This document shows, one piece after another, positions 24,751 through 33,791 of a DNA stretch of 64,000 nt. Source of the DNA: Variovorax paradoxus (GTDB taxonomy: Bacteria > Pseudomonadota > Gammaproteobacteria > Burkholderiales > Burkholderiaceae_C); contig NZ_LR743507.1 in assembly GCF_902712855.1 (NCBI RefSeq), positions 310,001-374,000 of the forward strand, read 5' to 3'. The position numbers were made by a program, and so were the translations under genes. Position 1 is the first letter of the stretch; each line of letters begins with the position of its first letter. The notes under the pieces are model-generated. The model was not told the DNA's origin. It searched no databases and was given only the letters and a program-made list of their open reading frames with translations.

Positions 24751-24805
24751 GAAGGGGACTTTCCAGGTGAGAGACGCAGCGTAGGCTTTCGGGCCTCGCA
24801 CTTCA

Positions 24806-24828
24806 ATTTGTCAGGTCATCATACAAAT
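24806..24828. promoter_or_regulatory. Candidate GntR/FadR-type operator
   Basis: The inverted repeat ATTTGT-N11-ACAAAT lies in the AT-rich gap between the GntR stop and the ltnD start, 56 bp upstream of ltnD. FadR-subfamily regulators bind palindromes of this general TTGT...ACAA type. It is the likely control site for the tetronate operon. Confidence 0.55.
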
Positions 24829-24881
24829 CTGAGCCGCTTGCGCCGATCCGTTCCAACCCGCACGCCGACGCGACGAGCCGC

Positions 24882-25658
24882 TCAGCGTCCCGCCGGCCAG
24901 TCCTCGACCAGCGGCCTTGCGAGCCGCGCGCCCTCCTGATGCCAGAAGGCCGGATCGGCCTGCTCGATGCGGCGGATCGCGTTGTCCATGTGCGCCTTCG
25001 CGGCCTCGCGTGCGCGCACCGCGTCGCCAGCGTCGATGGCCTCGACGATCAGCGCGTGCTCCTGTGCCACCTCGGCGGCGAAGTCGGCGCGGCGCGCCTC
25101 GTTGGCGCGCGTCACGCGCGTGGCGCCGTGCAGGAACTGCCGCAGGTACTGCAACGTGCCGAGAAGAAACGGGTTGCGCGCGGCCTCGGCAATGGCGGTG
25201 TGGAAGCGCACATCTTCGTCGGCCCCGTTGCCGCCCGCTTTCACCGCCGCCTGCAGCGCCTTGATGGCCTCGCGGATGCGGCGCAGATCGGCCTTGGTGC
25301 GGCGCTCGGCGGCCAGCCCCGCAACTTCGGCTTCGAGCGCCCGGCGCAGCTCGACCATCTGGATCACCGCTTCGCGCGAGGCCACGTGTGGCATCTCGAA
25401 GCGCAGCGGCTCGACGCCGGCGGCGCGCACGTACACGCCACTGCCCTGCCGCGAGTCGACCAGCCCCAGCGACTTCAACCGCGACACCGCTTCACGCACG
25501 ACGGTGCGGCTCACGCCGAACTGGCCGGCCAGCGCGGTCTCGGTCGGCAGCCGGTCGCCTTCCGACAGCCGCCCGCTGCGCACCTCGGCGGCCAATGCGT
25601 CGGCCACCTGGTCGGCCAGGCGGGCACCGGGGGCGATGGATTGGAAGCGGGCGGTCAT
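24882..25658 (-). CDS. GntR family regulator, FadR subfamily
   Basis: This 258-residue protein has a GntR winged helix at about residues 12-80 (GDRLPTETALAGQFGVSRTV and VREAVSRLKSLGLVDSRQGS). A FadR-type all-helical effector domain (FCD) follows, with metal ligands in the DEDVRFHTAIAEAARN segment and a later His. FadR-type regulators with FCD domains bind small organic acids through a metal. Upstream of and cotranscribed in direction with ltnD-denD-otnK, it most likely senses a tetronate pathway intermediate. Confidence 0.88.
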   Translation of the reverse strand: MTARFQSIAPGARLADQVADALAAEVRSGRLSEGDRLPTETALAGQFGVSRTVVREAVSRLKSLGLVDSRQGSGVYVRAAGVEPLRFEMPHVASREAVIQMVELRRALEAEVAGLAAERRTKADLRRIREAIKALQAAVKAGGNGADEDVRFHTAIAEAARNPFLLGTLQYLRQFLHGATRVTRANEARRADFAAEVAQEHALIVEAIDAGDAVRAREAAKAHMDNAIRRIEQADPAFWHQEGARLARPLVEDWPAGR

Positions 25659-25716
25659 GGGGCGGGAGGATGGGCCTGCGACTCTAACGCAGCCCCCTGG
25701 CGCACCCCTGCGACCG

Positions 25717-28368
25717 TCAGCCCAGTGCGTGCCGCGCCGCGTTCGCGATGCTGGCCGCGTCGACCCCGAAGAACCCGCGCAGCGCCGCGCGCGTGTCGCT
25801 GCGCCCGAAGCCGTCGGTGCCCAGCGTGAGGTAGCGGCGGCCTTCGGGCAGGAATGCGCGCACGCTCTCGGGCACGGCGCGCACGTAGTCGGTGGCAGCG
25901 ACGATGGGGGCCTTGCCCTCGCCGAGCTGCCGCGCGATGAACGGTGCGTCGACCTGCTCGCCGGCCAGCGCCTTCTGCTCGCACGCCACGCCGTCGCGTG
26001 CCAGTTCGCTCCAGCTCGTCACGCTGAACACCTCGGCCTCGATGCCTTCGTCGGCCAGCAGCTGCGCGGCCTTGACGACCTCGGTGAGGATCGCGCCCGA
26101 GCCCATCAGCGTGACGCTCTTCTTCGCCTTGCCGTTGGCCGGCGAATACACGCCGAAGCGGTAGCAGCCGCGCAGGATGTCGGCTTCCGCGCCCTCGGGA
26201 ACGTCGGGCTGCGCGTAGTTCTCGTTCATGAGCGTGACGTAATAGAACACGTCCTGCTGCTCGACCATCATCTCGCGGATGCCCGCGTCGACGATGACCG
26301 CCATCTCGCCCGCGAAGGCCGGGTCGTAGGCCTTGCAGTTCGGGATGGTCGCGGCCACGAGGTGGCTGCTGCCGTCCTGGTGCTGCAGGCCTTCGCCGCC
26401 GAGCGTGGTGCGCCCCGAGGTCGCCCCCAGCAGGAAGCCGCGTGCACGCTGGTCGGCCGCGGCCCAGATCGCGTCGCCCACGCGCTGGAAGCCGAACATC
26501 GAGTAGTAGATGTAGAACGGCAGCATCGCCAGCCCGTGCACGCTGTAGCTGGTGGCCGCGGCCGTCCAGCTGGCGATGGCGCCGGCTTCGCTGATGCCCT
26601 CTTCCAATATCTGCCCGTCGGTGGCTTCGCGGTAGCTCAGCACCGAGCCGATGTCTTCCGGCGCGTAGCGCTGGCCCACGCTCGAATAGATGCCGACCTG
26701 CTTGAACAGGTTGGCCATGCCGAAGGTGCGCGCCTCGTCGGCCACGATGGGCACGATGCGCGGGCCCAGGGCTTTGTCCTTCAGCAGGTTGCCCAGCATG
26801 CGCACGAAGGCCATGGTGGTGCTCATCTCCTTGCCGGCGGCGGCGGTGGCGAACTGCGCGTAGCTCGCGAGCTCGGGCTTGGGCACCACGTCGCAGGCGG
26901 TCTCGCGGCGCGGCATGGCGCCGCCGAGGGCCTCGCGGTGCTGGCGCAGGTAGCGCATCTCGGCACTGTCCTCGGCCGGGCGGTAGAAGTCCATCGCGGT
27001 GGCCTGCGCGTCGGTCAGCGGCAGGTTGAAGCGGTCGCGGAACTCGATGAGGTCCACGTGGCCCATCTTCTTGTGCGAGTGCGTGGTCATCTTGCCCTGC
27101 GCCGCGCTGCCCATGCCGTAGCCCTTCTTGGTGTGGGCCAGGATCACCGTGGGCTGGCCCTTGTGCCGGGCCGCGGCGGCGTAGGCCGCATGGATCTTCA
27201 CGAGGTCGTGGCCGCCGCGCTTCAGGCGGTCGATCTGCTCGTCGGTCATGCCTTCGGCCAGCCGTGCGAGCTCGGGGTTCTGGCCGAAGAAGTTGTCGCG
27301 GTTGAAGCGGCCGTCCTTGGCGGCGAAGGTCTGCATCTGGCCGTCGACGGTCTCGGCGAACACGCGCGCGAGCGCACCGCTCACGTCCTGCGCGAAGAGG
27401 CCGTCCCAGTCGCTGCCCCACACGAGCTTGACGACGTTCCAGCCCGCACCGGCGAAGAGCTTCTCGAGTTCGTCGATGATGCGGCCGTTGCCGCGCACCG
27501 GCCCGTCGAGCCGCTGCAGGTTGCAGTTGACCACCCACACGAGGTTGTCGAGCTTCTCGCGCGCCGCGAGCGTGAGCGCGCTCATCGACTCGGGCTCGTC
27601 CATCTCGCCGTCGCCGAACACGCCCCACACCTTGCGCCCTTCGCAGTTCAGCAGGTTGCGGTGCGTGAGGTAACGCATGAAGCGCGCGTGGTAGATCGAG
27701 CTGATCGGGCCGATCCCCATCGAGCCGGTGGGGAACTGCCAGAAGTCCGGCATCAGGTACGGATGCGGATAGCTGCACAGGCCGCGCGCGCCGCTGCCCT
27801 CGACGAAGGCGGGCGCGGTGAGCTCCTGGCGGTAGTGCTTCAGGTCGTCTTCGCTCAGGCGCCCTTCGAGGTAGGCCCGCGCGTAGACGCCCGGTGCGCT
27901 GTGCGGCTGGAAGAACACGAGGTCGCCGCGGTGCTGCTCGCTGCGCGCGTGGAAGAAATGATTGAAGCCGGTCTCGAACAGGTCGGCCGCGCTGGCGTAG
28001 CTGGCGATGTGGCCGCCGAGCTCGCCATAGGCCTGGTTGGCCCTGGCCACCATCGCGAGCGCGTTCCAGCGCATCAGCGAGGCGAGTTTTTCCTCGATGG
28101 CGAGGTCGCCCGGGAACGGTGGCTGGTCTTCCGCCGCGATGGTGTTGACGTACGGGGTGGCCAGTTCGGGCTGCCAGCCGATGCGCTGCTGGCGCGCCAG
28201 GCGGGCCAGCTCGGCCAGCATCTGCTTGGCGCGCTGCGGTCCCTGCGTCTGCGCCAGCGCGAGGAAGGCGTCGCGCCATTCGGCGGTCTCCGCAGGGTCG
28301 GGGTCGTGCGACAGCGGGGTGTCGAGCAGCAGGGCGCGCATCTGGTCGGGCGAGATCGGGGCGTTCAT
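25717..28368 (-). CDS. aceE: Pyruvate dehydrogenase E1 component, homodimeric type (orphan)
   Basis: The 883-residue protein is an AceE-type E1. The thiamine-diphosphate motif starts GDGEMDEPESMSALTLAAR and ends in the VVNCNLQRLDGPVRG segment near residues 232-265, and a transketolase-like central domain and C-domain are complete. The length fits AceE (about 890). It would decarboxylate pyruvate or a close 2-oxoacid and pass acetyl groups to E2. No aceF or lpd gene is adjacent; instead a divergent Lrp gene lies 105 bp away. This matches the arrangement of 2-oxobutyrate-type E1 genes with an Lrp regulator (MdeB/MdeR in pseudomonads), so a specialised paralogue is possible. Confidence 0.9.
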   Translation of the reverse strand: MNAPISPDQMRALLLDTPLSHDPDPAETAEWRDAFLALAQTQGPQRAKQMLAELARLARQQRIGWQPELATPYVNTIAAEDQPPFPGDLAIEEKLASLMRWNALAMVARANQAYGELGGHIASYASAADLFETGFNHFFHARSEQHRGDLVFFQPHSAPGVYARAYLEGRLSEDDLKHYRQELTAPAFVEGSGARGLCSYPHPYLMPDFWQFPTGSMGIGPISSIYHARFMRYLTHRNLLNCEGRKVWGVFGDGEMDEPESMSALTLAAREKLDNLVWVVNCNLQRLDGPVRGNGRIIDELEKLFAGAGWNVVKLVWGSDWDGLFAQDVSGALARVFAETVDGQMQTFAAKDGRFNRDNFFGQNPELARLAEGMTDEQIDRLKRGGHDLVKIHAAYAAAARHKGQPTVILAHTKKGYGMGSAAQGKMTTHSHKKMGHVDLIEFRDRFNLPLTDAQATAMDFYRPAEDSAEMRYLRQHREALGGAMPRRETACDVVPKPELASYAQFATAAAGKEMSTTMAFVRMLGNLLKDKALGPRIVPIVADEARTFGMANLFKQVGIYSSVGQRYAPEDIGSVLSYREATDGQILEEGISEAGAIASWTAAATSYSVHGLAMLPFYIYYSMFGFQRVGDAIWAAADQRARGFLLGATSGRTTLGGEGLQHQDGSSHLVAATIPNCKAYDPAFAGEMAVIVDAGIREMMVEQQDVFYYVTLMNENYAQPDVPEGAEADILRGCYRFGVYSPANGKAKKSVTLMGSGAILTEVVKAAQLLADEGIEAEVFSVTSWSELARDGVACEQKALAGEQVDAPFIARQLGEGKAPIVAATDYVRAVPESVRAFLPEGRRYLTLGTDGFGRSDTRAALRGFFGVDAASIANAARHALG

Positions 28369-28441
28369 ACCGGCACTTTAGGCCGCACACCAAAGAATTA
28401 GCTACCGGCGGATGCAATCCCGCGCCAGGCTCGCAGCATAA

Positions 28442-28459
28442 AATTTTCCAAACAAAATT
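28442..28459. promoter_or_regulatory. AT-rich palindrome in aceE-lrp intergenic region
   Basis: AATTTT-N6-AAAATT, a perfect 6-bp inverted repeat, lies 14 bp before the Lrp start codon in an otherwise GC-rich region. Lrp/AsnC proteins favour AT-rich palindromes of about this length, so it is probably the autoregulatory site and may also control divergent aceE. Confidence 0.55.
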
Positions 28460-28473
28460 GGAGACGGCATTTC

Positions 28474-28944
28474 ATGCAACTCGATGCGATCGACCTGCGC
28501 ATACTGGATGAGCTGCAACGCGACGGCGCGCTCTCGAACGTGGAGCTCGCACGCCGCGTGCACCTCTCGCCCTCGCCGTGCCTGGCGCGCGTGAAGGTGC
28601 TCGAGACGCAGGGCGTGATCGACCGCTATGTGGCGCTCGCGAGTGCCAAGGCGCTGGGCCTGGGACTGAACGTGTTCATCTCGATCAGCCTCACCACGCA
28701 GAGCAAGCAGTCGCTGGCCGACTTCGAGCAGCGCATCGCCGAGCACGACGAGGTGATGGAGTGCTACCTGATGACCGGCGACAGCGACTACCTGATCCGC
28801 ATCGCGGTGGCCGACATGGCGGCGCTCGAGAAATTCATCCTGGAGCAGCTCACGCCGATCCCGGGCATCGAGAAGATCCGCTCGAGCTTCGCGCTCAAGC
28901 AGGTGAGGTACAAGACGGCGCTGCCGCTGCCGGCCGCGCCCTGA
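28474..28944 (+). CDS. Lrp/AsnC family transcriptional regulator
   Basis: The 156-residue protein has the Lrp helix-turn-helix (DLRILDELQRDGALSNVELA, followed by RRVHLSPSPCLARVKVLE) and a RAM domain ending around MECYLMTGDSDYLIRIAVAD. LTPIPGIEKIRSSFALK is the typical C-terminal strand. It is divergent from aceE and probably controls it in response to an amino acid. It is a different protein from the Lrp at 1631, with a distinct sequence in the recognition helix. The GC-rich hairpin after its stop is a terminator. Confidence 0.9.
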   Translation: MQLDAIDLRILDELQRDGALSNVELARRVHLSPSPCLARVKVLETQGVIDRYVALASAKALGLGLNVFISISLTTQSKQSLADFEQRIAEHDEVMECYLMTGDSDYLIRIAVADMAALEKFILEQLTPIPGIEKIRSSFALKQVRYKTALPLPAAP

Positions 28945-28949
28945 AGACG

Positions 28950-28970
28950 GCCCGGCGCGGGCCGGGCTTC
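28950..28970 (+). terminator. GC-rich terminator hairpin between convergent genes
   Basis: A 7-bp perfect stem GCCCGGC/GCCGGGC (28950-28956 with 28961-28967) is followed by TTC, six bases after the Lrp stop. It can also serve the convergent PhoX gene ending at 28981. Confidence 0.6.
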
Positions 28971-28980
28971 GTCGACGACG

Positions 28981-31275
28981 CTACAAGCCGATCACGCCGC
29001 CGTCGTCCCGCGTGATGACCACGGTCGCCGAGCGCGGCCGTGCGTTGCCGCCGTCGGGCCAATGGCTGGTGAAGGCGGCCGGGTCACGAAGGCTGGACGT
29101 GTCTTCGCCCGGATGCTGGATGTTCACGAACAGCGCGCGGCCGTCGCCCGATTCGGCCACGCCGGTGATCTCGCACTCCACGGGACCGACGAGAAAGCGG
29201 CGCAGGCCGTCGGCGCCTGGCGGCTTGCCGACGAAGGTCTTCTGCTCGGCAACATGGCCGACGACCTCGTCGTTGTCGGTGAGGACGTAGCTGGCATTGG
29301 CGATGCGCTTCGCCCCGCCGTCGCCGACGCGCCCCGGCAGCGCCGCGAGCATCATGCAGTTTGTCACGTCGGTGTATTTGCTGTCGTCGGTCTGCAGCCA
29401 CAGCAGGCCGGGGCTGGCCTGGCTGAACCACAGGCCGTCGGGGCTGGAAAAGTCGTTGTCGGCATCCAGCTCGGACAGATTCACGTTGGGCCCGGCGTTC
29501 GAACGCGCACCGAAAAGATAGACGTCCCACGCGAAGCGGACAGCGTCCGGTTCGCCGCCGGCATCGGCGAAACGAACGATGTGGCCGTTCGGATTGCCGC
29601 TGGACAGCGACGGCCCGCCTTCGGTGTAGGCACGCGGGTTTGCCGCATTGGTGATGTTGGCGCCGCCCGCGCTGCGTGCCGTGCTGTTGGTGAGGGTGAG
29701 GTAGATCTCGCCGTTCTTCGGATGGACCGCCGTCCATTCCGGACGGTCCATTTTCGTCGCGCCGGCCGCATCGGCCGCCAGGCGGGCATTGATCAGCACG
29801 TCGGCCGCGTCGGCGAAGGCGTAGGCCTTGCTGGCTGCGGTGATGCCGTTGATGCCCAGGCCGAGCTCCAGCCAGTCGCCGCTGCCGTCTTCGTTGAATC
29901 GCGCGGCATAGAGCCTGCCTTCGTCCATGTACTTGTCGCCAGCCACCATCCCTGCGCCGACATCGGCGGGGTCCCAGGCCCGCGCGGAAACGAACTTGTA
30001 GACGTATTCGTTCTGCGCATCGTCGCCCATGTACCAGACCAGAGGCTTCCCCGGCACGACCGGGCCGAGGCACGCGCCTTCATGGCCGAAGCGGCCGAGG
30101 GCGGTGCGCTTCTTCGGCGTGCCCGACGGATCGAAGGGATCGATCTCCACCACCCAGCCATAGGTGTTGGCAACATTGCGGTAGTCGTCGGTCGCCGTGG
30201 CGCCGGCGATTTCTGCGTTCCAGCGGCCATACAGGTGGTCGGCCGTGTCGGGCCTCGGGGTGGCCCACAGGCGCGAGCTTCCCCCGACGCCTCTCACGCC
30301 GTAGCGCTGGAAGGAGGCGAGTTCGCGCGGGCTGCGCTGGGGATCGTCGATCGCGCCGATGCGGCGGAAGTAGCCTGCCCAGTTTTCTTCGCACGTGAGG
30401 TAGGTACCCCAGGGCGTGGCGCCGTTCGCGCAGTTGTTGACGGTGCCGCGCGTCCTGGTGCCGTCGGGCGAATACCGGGTGCGCATGTCGCCTGTTCCGG
30501 CGGCCGGGCCCGAGAGAACCATCTCGGTGACGGCGTGGATGCGGCGATTGAAGCGCGAGTCCTGCCGGTAGCGCCAGCTGCCGTCGCGGCGCTCGACCTC
30601 GATCACGCTCACCCCGTGCAGGTAGAACTCGCGCTGGACCTCGTCGGCCACGGTGCGCATCGCCGCGTTGCCGGTGCCGGAAACGGTCCGGCCGGCGGGG
30701 TGCAGGAACAGCTGCGTCATGGATTCGTGGTTCATCACAAGCAAGCCGCGCGTCGCATGAGCCGGGTCCCACCTGTCGGACGCGTCGATGCCGAAGAAGG
30801 TCATGCCGTCGTGGTGGTCGCCGGCGCGGCGATCGTAGGTGGCCGCTTCGTCGCTGCCGTCGTTCCTGTATGCCGGCACTTCGGCGGCGATGGGATCGCC
30901 CAGCCTGTAGAGAACGCTGGCGGTGTAGCCGGCGGGCACGGCGACCACATCGGCGAGGCTCTTCGCCACGGCATCGAAGCCCAGCCTGGGCGCTGCGGGC
31001 GGCGTGGCGGCCGGCGAGGTATCGACGTTGCCTGAAGGGGCTGGCGCAGCAGTGGCGGGTGCCGCCGGCAGGAAGGCGCCGGAGCCACCGCCGCCGCCGC
31101 CGCCGCACGCTGCCAGCAGCGCCGAGCCTGCCGTGCCCACGCCCCATCCCAGCAGGCGGCGGCGATTCAGGCGCGATGCGGCGATCTCGTCGAACCGCGG
31201 GTTGTCGGTGGGGTTCGTGCCGACGTCGTCGGGATCGACGCAGCGGTCGCCGGCATGGGGGTGTGCAATGGTCAT
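28981..31275 (-). CDS. PhoX-family phosphatase (DUF839), Tat-exported, probably lipidated
   Basis: The 764-residue protein has a twin-arginine signal (RRRLLGW at residues 38-44) leading to a lipobox-like LAAC at 54-57. A long PhoX-type beta-propeller domain follows. Family motifs include ATRGLLVMNHES, NNCANGATPWGTYLTCEENW (a Ca/Fe-binding segment) and FGHEGACLGPVV. PhoX enzymes are calcium- and iron-dependent alkaline phosphatases that free phosphate outside the cytoplasm. The ATG at 31275 gives the Tat motif an unusually long leader of 37 residues. A glycine/serine linker follows the lipobox. Confidence 0.86.
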   Translation of the reverse strand: MTIAHPHAGDRCVDPDDVGTNPTDNPRFDEIAASRLNRRRLLGWGVGTAGSALLAACGGGGGGGSGAFLPAAPATAAPAPSGNVDTSPAATPPAAPRLGFDAVAKSLADVVAVPAGYTASVLYRLGDPIAAEVPAYRNDGSDEAATYDRRAGDHHDGMTFFGIDASDRWDPAHATRGLLVMNHESMTQLFLHPAGRTVSGTGNAAMRTVADEVQREFYLHGVSVIEVERRDGSWRYRQDSRFNRRIHAVTEMVLSGPAAGTGDMRTRYSPDGTRTRGTVNNCANGATPWGTYLTCEENWAGYFRRIGAIDDPQRSPRELASFQRYGVRGVGGSSRLWATPRPDTADHLYGRWNAEIAGATATDDYRNVANTYGWVVEIDPFDPSGTPKKRTALGRFGHEGACLGPVVPGKPLVWYMGDDAQNEYVYKFVSARAWDPADVGAGMVAGDKYMDEGRLYAARFNEDGSGDWLELGLGINGITAASKAYAFADAADVLINARLAADAAGATKMDRPEWTAVHPKNGEIYLTLTNSTARSAGGANITNAANPRAYTEGGPSLSSGNPNGHIVRFADAGGEPDAVRFAWDVYLFGARSNAGPNVNLSELDADNDFSSPDGLWFSQASPGLLWLQTDDSKYTDVTNCMMLAALPGRVGDGGAKRIANASYVLTDNDEVVGHVAEQKTFVGKPPGADGLRRFLVGPVECEITGVAESGDGRALFVNIQHPGEDTSSLRDPAAFTSHWPDGGNARPRSATVVITRDDGGVIGL

Positions 31276-31331
31276 GCGGAGCCTTTCACGGGTTGAAGCA
31301 GGAGGACAACCGCGCAAGGTAGGCAGCCCGC

Positions 31332-31358
31332 GTGACACGACGCTGTCGAAAATGTCAC
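31332..31358. promoter_or_regulatory. Inverted repeat upstream of PhoX gene
   Basis: GTGACA-N15-TGTCAC lies 57 bp upstream of the PhoX start. It contains TGTCA-type half sites reminiscent of a Pho box but not spaced by 11 bp, so PhoB binding is doubtful. Confidence 0.3.
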
Positions 31359-31436
31359 CCCGCTGTTAACTGCAACCTTGTTGCGCTTTTTCGTGAAATT
31401 CTTGTGCGTCGGATTGCGACAGGCATGCACCAAAGC

Positions 31437-31468
31437 AAACGGCGCTGTCGTTGCCGACAGCGCCGTTT
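31437..31468 (-). terminator. Strong hairpin after the second PhoX-like gene
   Basis: A perfect 14-bp stem (31437-31450 with 31455-31468, loop TTGC) lies about 65 bp past the minus-strand stop at 31534. On the minus strand it continues TTTGCTTTGG, which serves as a moderate U-rich tail. It is the likely terminator of that gene. Confidence 0.7.
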
Positions 31469-31533
31469 CCAGGAGGTGAAGCGACCGGGCGGCAGCCCGG
31501 TCCTGCTGCGGCGAGGCCGTCTTTCCAGATACC

Positions 31534-33589
31534 TTACTTCGAGAGCTTCGGCTGGATCGGGTCCGCCGTGAGGTAGCCGACGGCGGCCGCGAAGCGGTCC
31601 TTGTAGTTGGCTCGCACCAGCGGATCGAGCGTGGCCTGCACCTTCGCATGCAGCGAAGCAGACCAGTCGCCGGCGTGCTGGAAGTTGCTCATGATGTAGG
31701 TCCAGCCGTTGATCTCGTCCACCGCATGCAGGCCCGTCGATTCGCCGCCCGCCGGGATCGACATGAGGCGCGAGAGCTTCTTGGTGTCGATGTTGTAGGC
31801 CCAGAGGAAGTTGTTGACATGGCTGCTGCTGTCTTCACCGATGAACAGCGTGCGCATCTTTTCCGAGAACTTGAGGTTGTCGGGATTGCCGATCTTGTCG
31901 GGGTTGGACAGGTTGCCCAGCGCGTCGGCGGTGATGTCCTCTCCCACGATCAGCGCACGGGTCTGCGTAGGCACCCAGTCGCTGTTGATCGAGTTGCCGT
32001 CCGAATCCTTCTGGCCACCCGCCAGGTTGTGGGCCATCACGCCGCCGGCGCTGAGCTTCTTCGGCAGCGCGATGTTGGTCGCCGCCGTCCAGCCCTTGCC
32101 GCCGCTGACCATCGAGTCCTGGATGTTCTGCAGCGCGGAATAGGCAACCTTGTCCTTGATGTTGACGGTGGTGCCTTCCATCTTGGTGAACGCCATGCTG
32201 CCGCCCTTGAGGTTGGCGTAGCGGTGCGTTTCCAGGAAGGCCGCGGCCTTTTCCATGCCCGTCTTCACGCGCACCCAGTTGGCCTTGCCGTCGCAGTACA
32301 TCAGCGTGTAGGTGCCGTCCACCGGCGTCGCGGGCGTCAGCGGCGTGGCATCGTTGCTGCCGTTCTGCACGGCGTACACCACGTCGACGATGTCGGTGGC
32401 GACGTGCGCGTTCGCCAGCGCCTCGATTTCCGCGCTGGTGGCGTGGCCGAGGTTGATCCAGGTCATCTTGGTGGCGGCGGCCGCCGGGTCGATCGAGTAG
32501 CCCGCGTCGTACTTGGCGACGTAGAGCGTGCCGGCCGACAGGTCCTTTTCCTTGTCGGCGACGAACATGAAGAAGCCGCCGTTGGTGTAGTCGTCGCCCA
32601 TGATGGCGGTGCGGTTGTCGGGCATGACCTGGATCAGCTCGTGCGAGATGCGGCCCAGGCAATAGTGCTTCTTCACGCTGCCGGTGCCGTCGGGGTTCAC
32701 GGTGACCTCGGGCAGGTGGCCGTAGTGGTACGGGTTGGCCGCGGTCGCGCTGCCGAACACGTTCGTGCTGTAGGCCTGGAACATCGTGTTGGTGGCGATG
32801 CTGTACGCGTCGGGTTCGTACTCCTCGCTCGACAGGTGGGTGCCCCAGGGCGAGAGGCTCGCGCCGCAGGTGATCCACAGGCCATGGGCGCTGGACATGT
32901 CGACGTTGTGGTACTTGACCAGGCTGAGCTTGCCGGTGGTCTGGTCCTGGTCGAGCGTGAGCACCGCGATCGGCGAGGGCAGCGTGCCGTAGGTGCTGTC
33001 GCCCTTCTGGTTGCGGGTGGTGTACTCGAACTGCACGACGGCGAACACGGCCTTGCCCTTGATGCCGGTCACTGTCGGGTTGGGCAGGGAGATCAGCGAC
33101 GTGCCGTCGGGGCTGTCGGAGAAGAACTGGCGTTCCTTGCCTGCGACCGAAGCGTCGACGATCGGATGGTTGTTGATGTCGACGTAGCCACCCGCGAGGA
33201 TCTTTCCGCCCTTGCCGTCGGCCACCATGTCGCCGGTCAGGAAGAAGGGCTGGTAGGCCAGCTTGTATTCGGTGGAGCTGCCGTTGTCGAACGACACCTT
33301 GAACGTGGAGCCGACGGTGGTGGTGGCCATCTCGGCGGCGTTGGCGAGCGTGGGCGCGGCCATGCCGACGAATTCCGCCGAGACATAGTTCGGCGCGGGT
33401 TGGGGGCCGGAGCGGGGCAGGCGCCGGTGCGGGCGCCGGCGGCAGGAAGGGCAGGCTGCCACCGCCACCACCGCCGCCGCCGCAGGCGGTCAGGAAGGCG
33501 ACGCCGCCGAGAGGCAGCATCGGAGCGGCACTGAGGAGCTTGAGGGCGTGGCGGCGCGACGCGGCGGGCGCCTTCGTGGAATCAGTCAT
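31534..33589 (-). pseudogene. PhoX-like (DUF839) phosphatase with a frameshift near its N-terminus
   Basis: Translation from the ATG at 33589 gives a Tat signal (SRRHALKLL at residues 11-19), lipobox LTAC and a glycine/proline linker, then continues into nonsense. The frame shifted by one nucleotide then encodes about 630 residues of intact PhoX-family sequence (NYVSAEFVGMAAP onward, with HGLWITCGASLSPWGTHLSS and ESTGLHAVDEINGWTY) to a stop at 31534. Removing one base from the run of five G (plus strand) at 33402-33406 restores one 684-residue protein. The downstream part shows no other damage, so a recent mutation, phase-variable tract or sequencing error are all possible. A Pho box lies upstream. 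Confidence 0.75.
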
Positions 33590-33694
33590 TTTGTTTTCCA
33601 GTGATCGTGGAGGGGTTCGTCGTGAGGCAGAAAGTCAGCCTCCCGTCAGACGTGGGACCATAAGAGGCGCCCGTGACGAAGCTGTGCATCGCGC

Positions 33695-33712
33695 ATGACA
33701 GAACGATGACGC
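33695..33712 (-). promoter_or_regulatory. Candidate PhoB box
   Basis: Read on the minus strand, GCGTCAT-CGTT-CTGTCAT gives two direct 7-bp repeats 11 bp apart. This fits the Pho box layout, with the second repeat perfect. It lies about 105 bp upstream of the frameshifted PhoX-like gene and suggests phosphate-starvation control. Confidence 0.6.
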
Positions 33713-33740
33713 ACGCCGTTGCGGCGCGCCGTTCAGGCCA

Positions 33741-33770
33741 TGAAAAACGGCGCGGGATTGCCGCGCCGTT
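33741..33770 (-). terminator. Intrinsic terminator of mltA
   Basis: A perfect 10-bp stem (33746-33755 with 33761-33770, loop GATTG) is followed on the minus strand by TTTTTC. It begins 21 bp past the mltA stop. Confidence 0.88.
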
Positions 33771-33791
33771 GGTTCGTTCGCTCGCGGCGCG

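Noticed and set aside
21520..24939. 1,139-residue plus-strand open frame opposite otnK-denD-ltnD
   Set aside because: Composition is histidine/arginine/alanine-rich with no recognisable domain; the minus-strand genes account for the region.
24967..28401. 1,144-residue plus-strand open frame opposite aceE
   Set aside because: Antisense shadow of the AceE coding sequence caused by high GC at third positions.
31332..31358. Pho box before the first PhoX gene
   Set aside because: TGTCA half sites are inverted or 9 bp apart instead of two direct repeats with an 11-bp period.
33402..33406. Programmed frameshift in the PhoX-like gene
   Set aside because: No slippery heptamer or downstream structure is evident; a simple one-base change in a homopolymer explains it at least as well.
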